Assembly: GCA_028277515.1 (NCBI GenBank)
Contig: JANQGC010000054.1
Span: 1 to 12,034, forward strand
Direction of reading: 5' to 3'
DNA from: Anaerolineae bacterium
GTDB lineage: Bacteria; Chloroflexota; Anaerolineae; Promineifilales; Promineifilaceae
DNA: 12,034 nt
The notes under the pieces were generated by a model. The model had not been told where the DNA came from and made no database searches. It saw only the letters and a list, made by a program, of their open reading frames with translations. Within the stretch, counting starts at the first letter, position 1. Every line of letters starts with the position of its first letter. The translations under genes were made by a program, and so were the position numbers. Below, piece by piece: positions 8,001-12,034 of this stretch.

Positions 8001-10094
8001 TTCAAGGATTGCGCTGATTCTAGACTGCTGGACCGGAGATTGCGGCTGCAATCCCCATTTTGGCAGTGGGTCATTGTCCAGGGAGATGGCCTGATTGGAC
8101 AATATCGCCAGGCAGATAATAAGCTCGACAATACGGCTATTCAGGTAGCACAAGGACGCTTACCTCATGATCGCTTCAAGGATGCCCTCATCTGCCAGGG
8201 ACAGGCGATGTCCTTGTGGGACGATATCTGGATCTCTGCCCATCCCGGCCCGGATTTAAGCATTGGTGATCAGGTGGCCAATTATAAGTTTGACGATGCG
8301 GTGTTGGAACGCTTGATTTGCTTTGAACACAGCTATGAGCTGGACCGGGAAACGATAGAAAGTGGCGCTTATGTGGCGGATGAAGATGGAAAGATTTGGC
8401 ATTTCACCGGCAGTGAATGGCGGCGAATAACGGCCGGTGAGGTTGCAGACGGGGTTAAGCAGCTGGCCAACAACCTTCCTGTCTTCTACCGTGATCGTGT
8501 GCGCTTGTTGCAACCCGCAAATTCCGGCGAAGTATTTACTTTTGAACAACGCGCTCTTGATGGCCAATGGCATGATCTTGCCTGGTCGGCCGATCCGCTA
8601 GGCGGCTGGCAGGTCGCGCTTGACGATTGGCGGCAGGTGGCTGTCATCAACGATCAGCTTTGGAGCGCTACAGCCGCGGGATTGATAAATGTACAAAGGC
8701 AAGGAACGACGGCCGTCCTGGACATGGATAACCTGCAAATCATCCGCGAGCCAGGGCAGGAGGGCGATCTTTGTAGTGTAACCGACATGATGGAAAAGGA
8801 TGGCCAGACGTGGGTGCGCTGCGTGGCGTCGAGCAGCCAAGTGTATCAAGGAGCGTTGGCCTTACAAAAAGACAATGGGATCTTTGAGCCGGCCGCTGAC
8901 GATCCCTTCGCAGAAACCATGCTGGTCACGGATGCTGACAGCAGCTATTGGAACTGGCAGCTCACCGGTCGCAGCGGGGGCCAATTCGGCCGTCTAAAGG
9001 GCTTCTTACATGGAGAAGAGATGAATTTATCGGGTGGGATGTTCAATTTTGATACCGTGAACTCCCTGGCCTTTTTTCAACCCGATCAAGTTGAAATCGG
9101 CACGGATAGCGGTGGCTGGTTCCAGGGTCCGCGCGACGGCCTGCCCGTGTCCGAAGTTGGCAGGCCACAAGGAAGTGTGGAGGCCGGGATTGATGGTGTC
9201 GGCATTACTTTCACCGGCAGCGAACGCTTTCTCTGTTTGCGTAAAACGGATGGCACTTTCCTGCGCCTGGCCGCCGACGGCACGCAAGATGGCACGGAAA
9301 ATTGTCCTGAGTACCTGGGCAGCGACCGGATGTGGCGCTATGAATCTTCTGAAGAACAGCTAAATATTGAAGCGCAAACAACTATTGGTGGAAAAGGCGT
9401 CCGGCTTTTAGCCGAGGGACAGTTCAATGACAGTATCGTCCGTGGATTGCCGGTTACGGCCGTATCTGATGGCGAGATCAATTATCTGCTGCCCACGAAC
9501 GCCGGGGTGATGATCCTGGACGAGCGGCTGGACGAAGTGGCGCTGCATGCCGGTTCATTTGCCGGTTTGGAGGAGGGACAGCCGCCGGCCACGCTCTATA
9601 TGTTAGATGAGGAAACGGCCGTTTATCTTGGCGAGCAGGACGTTTATGCTTTGGATGAGGCCAGGAACCTTGTTGAGGACAGCCCGCTGCCAACCATAAA
9701 CGATTTACAGCCTCGCAGCCTGGGGGCCGGTTATGGGGATACCATTCGCTTGCGATGGAGCACATTGGAGGGACAGTCTGGTTGGATCTCTAGTGATGTG
9801 CTGACCGGCGAGCAAATGCCCAATGGTTTGCGCATTAATGTCTCCGGCTTTGAAAAATTCGTTGAAAATCAAGTCGAATGGGGTGCACCTGCACCCTGGT
9901 TAACCTTGCAGGTCCGTCCCGATAAAATCGACTTTTACTTTGGTTCCGATCAACCATATTCAATTCCACTCACGGAAGATTTTCAATTGGTCGATGCATT
10001 GTTGGTGGACACCAGGCTGTTGGTTATCGGCCGACGACATTTGCTGGATATTAATTTGGAAAGCGCATTAAGTGTCATCATGGAGGAGGCGTAA
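2010..10094 (+). CDS. 2694-aa giant membrane-anchored propeller-repeat protein
   Basis: Residues 1-32 are basic, helix 33-56 (VVLISGLLATLLFLIGGWFF) is an uncleaved anchor, and about 2640 residues follow outside the cell. In-frame stops at 2001-2006 bar any longer form. ATG 2010 lacks a Shine-Dalgarno. The exported part is beta-rich, built from short strands and Asp/Gly/Asn turns. Kelch-like [YF][DNS]x5W units start at residues 115, 226, 367, 630, 835, 973, 1073 and 1718. Two-component-propeller-like motifs occur at 217 (LGTRNNGLGLYN), 260 (WVGTPQGLAQV), 1930 (YLGTHAGLAVHN) and 2218 (WSATAAGLINV). This supports tandem beta-propellers. The 18 Cys fall in successive pairs: 145/157, 308/315, 799/890, 1156/1165, 1359/1382, 1989/2001, 2062/2104, 2255/2271 and 2409/2432, most of them probably disulfides. 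A Thr/Asn-rich loop (1367-1377) lies near the midpoint. No protease, kinase, LPXTG or S-layer motif was seen. The role is unknown; a surface sensor, adhesin or scaffold would fit. The next gene starts 4 nt after the stop. Confidence 0.9.
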   Translation: MKWEIKQRTPDERSRREFQHATLRLRFWKRIDVVLISGLLATLLFLIGGWFFFVTVGERMGWFDAPVMQDLADDRILTNVRTNLNAEKTILLDAIVHGPDEDVYISEQNGIIHHYDPRTHLWSTERPFPPDAPIDENFTMLRSGCGADLGSNNSTPCPDVQSIWAVGSDGSLARRAGSRWEIVLDNTTFIGADNQPVEQEALTTAAVSDDRQWLLLGTRNNGLGLYNLQARSWLTVSDEVQKMLPDLKITHLAWWRDRFWVGTPQGLAQVEINRDEPQITADEFVSGEVLDLDADPQGSLWVLEERACLEEGQSCLWLGAWDRPQDQPRAVIDQQNQYPDLTLSGLQFAQMADEELVLAGQAGIFRYDNQIHSWSRLSDQAVLATLPLAGNMGFYFAGQERLGLVEEGEIREEWDFAGGTPSKLLNGRSNELLIFNNDGGLHSLSTSTGELETVYDSGQTTLDPAQLTSATAIQDTILFFSPEGALLHNSETRSYADLKPIELTPWLLREDSRIITAGDDVYIVSGTSTDAAEVYAAPAAEMVDPDFYKQGYISELAPISIPGPVERIWPWGQDGLGLIGGDGSVYHLDANGENLVTGEPEPALNQATFLDVAQKGDMPVFVFEDTLRSYDFSARAWSAFPDPVAEEDDRIVEATNLDGQLLFRTAEGRLLLENGDVLIGAGQDIEIVDSALTDARLSGQSLFLAGTGQVQEYDFEQRGIVNSWDLDNSGDVLIKDIVNGSPLTLSEGQAALGQAALDLEAGTVEALSSGDDYIWTVRRDGATLYLQGHNKQRPQETVCLFRTPTAGSNTANIYDARELPNETVAVAGSAGLTFYSPQARTWYAAPDNVITADRLYRLQDSHLLLVEGLETGSDLQLMFIPLNFTLPHSCSQAAVNLRPENIISARAVTVDEDSGKAAWINAEGAVMSWENGQAMTVLGSGETPPAQESLRRLFDYSTAGFLLFATNDKLWRYDLGRREWSTITPTFDGTVDEPLDFNVERQGSQYTVTAQGDGGAIHVGQWMPDEATVEMVRVYKGAGESFGSPASTLLDVQSRTAGAENWTFVLRDGINYYDPADRTWEKVALETAGEITSFGETLGYRVLAGDNGRLWHIAQDIGDKPREFATYELTDSDQRLAIDSSAEIWRLAANGQLLRCTADESNYRCVPFRTPFYLEERAVRGAFSWQDRLILETVDGLQIFNEDSGEEQSIAAPASDFKDISAAFEHEGHLVLYSASDNNLLTFDSNLETRIYEQVQELLFDTHGRLWARLNNEWQTTERGAFEQPNTEITLFPRSGSLVTGIDEQGIPYRLSSNGSLRPGDTPFSDAIDPTEVDLLVEAGDAWWVLTGNEWLFTEKGSCGDPAEEPTTTETNTNTNTGSYECLQIISGRIPATEEVVSADWEEGRLTLLDESGRVIELSVAADGSIMRQELPDNVALPTLPREDSWPQKKANMVQLPSGQGAYDPVVNLVDRGGLLAVRAGGRTERLAAQGAIPSPGSEPFPLPPALNAGWLRWDRDNKNFIVNTNSGPQIYSRADFIKDGQLLFEGATSLLAYSENDLYAANRHGIWQFPQQDLALNAGRITYYPQVLPEDLRAVHGQFINGREAWAINSGSIISSAINDEKVTIGQATFSENTAAALVEAEVQIAGRPEDAFVSGGFIWDADRRGLAYDGSTLLLQSAAGIDPARQPFANFDPGPNELARRDAVLQSDGSGAAYLYDPPTGDWYQLDNGRWQNNVSDPHLNRDLLDNNDWSWRLNNGSLNIKLKQEAHNFDVLPGDFGFNMDKLRAGAAWGGDIFVATDAFLEIGGQVGDFQQWTARRLSPVETERMETYHFAGGNTELYNFAGGEIGQWNPSSDQFTTISGQADPAQTRDLVRSERLRFDLENGLVSKSVRVDVLNGGDDWETFAFIDKRFPFDVISAITLFDNALYLGTHAGLAVHNAPRQTGLSGLSSLYDLRSAPAGALAVVEDVGLPESNPNLLQVRAENRCLEKDLNSGFKDCADSRLLDRRLRLQSPFWQWVIVQGDGLIGQYRQADNKLDNTAIQVAQGRLPHDRFKDALICQGQAMSLWDDIWISAHPGPDLSIGDQVANYKFDDAVLERLICFEHSYELDRETIESGAYVADEDGKIWHFTGSEWRRITAGEVADGVKQLANNLPVFYRDRVRLLQPANSGEVFTFEQRALDGQWHDLAWSADPLGGWQVALDDWRQVAVINDQLWSATAAGLINVQRQGTTAVLDMDNLQIIREPGQEGDLCSVTDMMEKDGQTWVRCVASSSQVYQGALALQKDNGIFEPAADDPFAETMLVTDADSSYWNWQLTGRSGGQFGRLKGFLHGEEMNLSGGMFNFDTVNSLAFFQPDQVEIGTDSGGWFQGPRDGLPVSEVGRPQGSVEAGIDGVGITFTGSERFLCLRKTDGTFLRLAADGTQDGTENCPEYLGSDRMWRYESSEEQLNIEAQTTIGGKGVRLLAEGQFNDSIVRGLPVTAVSDGEINYLLPTNAGVMILDERLDEVALHAGSFAGLEEGQPPATLYMLDEETAVYLGEQDVYALDEARNLVEDSPLPTINDLQPRSLGAGYGDTIRLRWSTLEGQSGWISSDVLTGEQMPNGLRINVSGFEKFVENQVEWGAPAPWLTLQVRPDKIDFYFGSDQPYSIPLTEDFQLVDALLVDTRLLVIGRRHLLDINLESALSVIMEEA
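6120..6139 (+). repeat. ACGAAT hexamer microsatellite inside the giant gene
   Basis: Three tandem ACGAAT units plus a partial fourth encode alternating Thr-Asn (residues 1371-1377 of the giant protein) within a Thr-rich loop bounded by Cys1359 and Cys1382. The unit is 6 bp, so copy-number change would lengthen or shorten the loop by two residues without breaking the frame. Confidence 0.8.
6352..6359 (+). other. A7-G run matching an A_AAA_AAG slippery heptamer in frame
   Basis: The giant gene reads CAA AAA AAG GCC from 6351, so the run is phased as A_AAA_AAG, the order used by dnaX-type -1 frameshift sites. A -1 slip would end at TGA 6398-6400 and give about 1463 residues, close to the first half of the protein. 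No upstream Shine-Dalgarno-like stimulator and no strong downstream hairpin were seen. The match may be chance from Gln-Lys-Lys coding. A G7 run at 7384-7390 is the other long homopolymer in this gene. Confidence 0.25.
10082..10089 (+). promoter_or_regulatory. Shine-Dalgarno GGAGGAGG deciding the start of the zinc-ribbon gene
   Basis: GGAGGAGG sits in the last codons of the giant gene, 9 nt before ATG 10099. It favours 10099 over the earlier in-frame ATG at 10072, which would overlap the giant gene by 23 nt and has no such site. Confidence 0.85.
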
Positions 10095-10098
10095 TAAT

Positions 10099-11226
10099 AT
10101 GGCCACAAAATATTGTCCACATTGTGGAGCCGGCCAACCGTCAGAAGCGGAATTTTGCGGAGTTTGCGGCGGCGCATTTTATCCCCAAAGTTCGCCTGAA
10201 CCGAAGAGGAAAATACCCTGGCTTTGGTTTATTGTCGGCGGCGCATTGCTCATTTTTTGTAGTTTGAGCAGTTGGTTAATTGTTAGTTACCAGGAAGATA
10301 TGTTAAATGTAGGGGAACAAATTCTGGTTGGATTACCCCCCGAATTGGCCGCTTTTGTTCCTTTTGTTGAATTGACCCCGACGCCAGATCCAACGTCGAG
10401 ACCTGACCCGACACCGGAATTGACCAGCACCCCCTTGCCAACAGCATCCGACATTGCACCATCCCCCGAAGTGACGGAACCTGTGGAAGCTAGCCTGACA
10501 CCGACACTTTTGCCAACTGACGAGATCGGTTCTGAACCAACTAATGACCCGTCGCCGGAACCAACTTCTACAGGGACACCGACTCCCACAAATGGGATTA
10601 TTACAATCTCAGGGGGCAAATGGCGCGTTGCAGACAAAATATTTATTGGGGCGGAAATAGATGAGAGTAATTTTGAAATGACGACTTCATTTAGCCCCTT
10701 GACTGAAGGTTTCGTAATGACGGGAATTGGCGGCCGGGTTTTCAACGATAGATTCACCACCCTACACGTTCAGGTTGCACCAATTGATGAAGATGGTTTG
10801 GTCGATGAATCAAGGGAGGAAATTTTATATTATGGTTCCGATCCTTTTCAAGAAGTGGAAGCCGGCATCTTCGATCTTCCCGATCAACATGTCGTTGTTG
10901 GGGTGGGCATGCGGGTAGACAAGATCGCCGGAGCCGATGATCCGAACCTGGAAACGTTGGTCGTTTATTCTCGAGAGTTGAATCCGGAAACCGGCCGCTT
11001 AAATAGAGAAATTGTGGAGCATAGAGCCGGCCGGCAAGCGGATGCATCCGGCTTAGAAATAGATTGTCATCCCCAGCATCAAGATCGCGTTTCAATTCTT
11101 ACCGGCATTGGAGTGACCGTTAGTAATTACAATATCATTTCCTCGATGTTTGAGTTCGGTTCTTTGGGTGAAATGGCTGACGGCCGCGTACCCACGCCGG
11201 ATTTGGTACGTGGTGGTTGCGGATAG
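10099..11226 (+). CDS. 375-aa zinc-ribbon / membrane helix / Thr-Pro stalk / triple-repeat beta protein
   Basis: A zinc ribbon at residues 5-27 has Cys6, Cys9, Cys20 and Cys23 (YCPHCG...FCGVCGG), the common bacterial double-CXXC form. A basic PKRKIP stretch then precedes one membrane helix at 41-64. Residues 92-165 form a low-complexity Thr/Pro/Glu/Ser stalk (TPTPDPTSRPDPTPELTST and similar). Residues 166-375 form a beta-rich domain with three internal repeats around G-[IV]-G at 209-211 (VMTGIGGRV), 268-270 (VVVGVGMRV) and 336-338 (ILTGIGVTV), 59 and 68 residues apart. Topology is ribbon in, beta domain out. Cys323 and Cys374 are the only exported cysteines and may pair. The start at 10099 is chosen because of GGAGGAGG 9 nt upstream. 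The gene follows the giant by 4 nt and closes the operon. Threefold repetition recalls beta-prism carbohydrate-binding folds, but no family is recognised. The partner of the cytosolic ribbon is unknown. The 34-nt gap to the converging gene shows no clear terminator. Confidence 0.88.
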   Translation: MATKYCPHCGAGQPSEAEFCGVCGGAFYPQSSPEPKRKIPWLWFIVGGALLIFCSLSSWLIVSYQEDMLNVGEQILVGLPPELAAFVPFVELTPTPDPTSRPDPTPELTSTPLPTASDIAPSPEVTEPVEASLTPTLLPTDEIGSEPTNDPSPEPTSTGTPTPTNGIITISGGKWRVADKIFIGAEIDESNFEMTTSFSPLTEGFVMTGIGGRVFNDRFTTLHVQVAPIDEDGLVDESREEILYYGSDPFQEVEAGIFDLPDQHVVVGVGMRVDKIAGADDPNLETLVVYSRELNPETGRLNREIVEHRAGRQADASGLEIDCHPQHQDRVSILTGIGVTVSNYNIISSMFEFGSLGEMADGRVPTPDLVRGGCG

Positions 11227-11260
11227 TGATTTGAACTTATTCCAAAACGCTTGAGGCCCT

Positions 11261-12034
11261 CTAATTGGAGAGTTTCCAGGGCTGGCGGTAGATATTCATG
11301 CCACTATCTCGGTCGGACTGGAAGAACAGCCACTGCCCGTCCGGTGAAAAGATTGGGAACCAATCTCCACCCGCATGACCGGTCAGATTTTGTAAATCCG
11401 CACCGTTTGTGCGCACGGCGTAGATTTCGTAGTTTCCATATTGGGATTTATTTCTGCGAGCTGCCAGGTTCCATTTTCTTCGGTGGAGAAAATCATTTTT
11501 TGCTGGTCAGGGGATAAGCTGGGGGTGTAATCGGGCTGCGTCCTCAAGGTAAGCTGTATGTCATCCCCGTCAGTCGCAGGCGAAAGGGGTTGCATTTCTT
11601 CAACTGTAACGGGAGAGGGAACCCAGGAGGGATAGCCTCCCCGCTCAATTAGCCGCCGGGGATTGCTGCCGTCGGCATCCATGATATAAATATCGGCCGT
11701 GCCGTCCGTTTGATCGGCGGTGAACACGATCTGACTTCCGTCGGCCGACCAGCCGGCACCCCATTCTTCTTCGGGGCCATTGTATATAAGGCGCGCATTG
11801 TTGCCGCCGGAATCCATGACGTAAATTCCCGGGTTCGCGGCGTTGTCACGTTCTGAATGATATAGAATAGACTGACCATCAGGTGACCATTCCGGCGACC
11901 ATTCATCCACCCCGCTTTGGGTCATCCGTTGGCGGCCACTGCTATCGGGATTGATGGTATAAATTTGCCAATAATTAGTGCCCACGTCGGTGACATTCAT
12001 GGCAATACGGCCGTCTATTGACCATGAAGGATGT
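11261..12034 (-). pseudogene. 3' part of a PD40/TolB-like propeller gene with an apparent frameshift
   Basis: The minus strand is open from the window edge, where it reads PSWSIDGRIAMNV, so the ATG at 12000-11998 is internal and the gene is cut by the window. Successive PD40 units follow: WSIDGRIAMNV, WSPDGQSILYHS, WSADGSQIVFTAD with DIYIMDADGSNPRRL, a degenerate unit around PSWVPSPVTVEE, and LSPDQQKMIFST. That frame then ends in a non-PD40 tail (TTKSTPCAQTVRIYKI) at 11383. Another minus frame carries the expected continuation, GNYEIYAVRTNGADLQNLTG, then FSPDGQWLFFQSDRDSG and NIYRQPWKLSN, with TAG at 11261-11263. The switch lies at about 11435-11465 and fits loss of one base. It is either a real mutation or a sequencing error. 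PD40 propellers usually act outside the membrane, as TolB domains or as sensor domains of membrane proteins. The missing N-terminus could hold a signal peptide, an anchor or a kinase. Confidence 0.8.

Larger units (their letters stand above)
2384..12014. repeat. Scattered ACGGCCGT palindrome (6 copies) within a CGGCCG-rich region
   Basis: The octamer ACGGCCGT occurs at 2384, 3286, 8709, 9456, 9615 and 12007. Its core CGGCCG was hand-counted about 35 times across the window. The five copies in the giant gene fall in all three codon phases, so protein sequence alone does not explain them. The span given runs from the first to the last octamer and is not one continuous element. Confidence 0.6.

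Noticed and set aside
10072..10098. Earlier in-frame ATG for the zinc-ribbon gene (would add MSSWRRRNN)
   Set aside because: It overlaps the giant gene and has no ribosome binding site, while ATG 10099 has GGAGGAGG at an ideal distance and the zinc ribbon begins right after it.
10287..10760. 157-aa minus-strand frame opposite the zinc-ribbon gene
   Set aside because: Its Gly/Val/Ser-rich sequence is the antisense reading of the Thr/Pro stalk codons. It is low complexity with no start signal of its own.
11227..11260. Terminator between the convergent genes
   Set aside because: Only short imperfect pairings are visible (GAGGCCCTC, and CTCT/AGAG around AATTGG), with no T-run on either strand.
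11998..12000. ATG at 12000 as the start of the minus-strand gene
   Set aside because: The frame stays open to the window edge and the upstream residues (PSWSIDGRIA) complete a PD40 repeat, so this Met is internal.
1..12034. CRISPR array, tRNA, rRNA, insertion sequence or phage genes
   Set aside because: No regularly spaced direct repeats, cloverleaf, conserved rRNA sequence, transposase motif or terminal inverted repeats were seen on either strand.

Overview
The window reads as chromosome of a Chloroflexota bacterium, most likely an Anaerolineae-like lineage. This is an inference from style, not from a marker gene. The clues are mid-range GC, an N-terminal double-CXXC zinc ribbon joined to a membrane helix and a Thr/Pro/Glu-rich stalk, PD40-type propeller proteins, and giant single-anchor surface proteins. 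No rRNA, tRNA, CRISPR array, insertion sequence or phage gene was seen.

Layout. Positions 1-11226 hold a tightly packed plus-strand gene set. It starts with the last codons of an upstream gene (about 2-49). Next is a 155-aa single-helix membrane protein (53-520), then a 480-aa protein with two membrane helices and a long helical C-terminal domain (525-1967). After a 42-nt gap containing a striking double palindrome (1963-1997) comes a 2694-aa giant with one N-terminal membrane anchor and about 2640 residues of propeller-like repeats (2010-10094). Last is a 375-aa zinc-ribbon, membrane-helix, stalk and beta-repeat protein (10099-11226). Gaps between genes are 3, 4, 42 and 4 nt, so an operon is likely. 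On the minus strand, converging on this set, lies the 3' part of a PD40/TolB-like propeller gene (11261 to beyond 12034). It carries an apparent single-base frameshift near 11435-11465.

How the genes may work together. By the positive-inside rule, the first protein keeps its large basic part in the cytosol. The second puts its 370-residue helical domain in the cytosol. The giant and the zinc-ribbon protein each span the membrane once and put their large domains outside. All 18 cysteines of the giant are extracytoplasmic, and most lie in close pairs, which suggests disulfides. The set therefore looks like a membrane-spanning assembly with cytosolic helical parts and large exported beta-rich parts. 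I do not recognise it as a described system, and its function cannot be read from the sequence.

At the DNA level, CGGCCG, and in particular ACGGCCGT, is far more frequent than expected by chance and occurs in several reading frames. This resembles a highly iterated palindrome.
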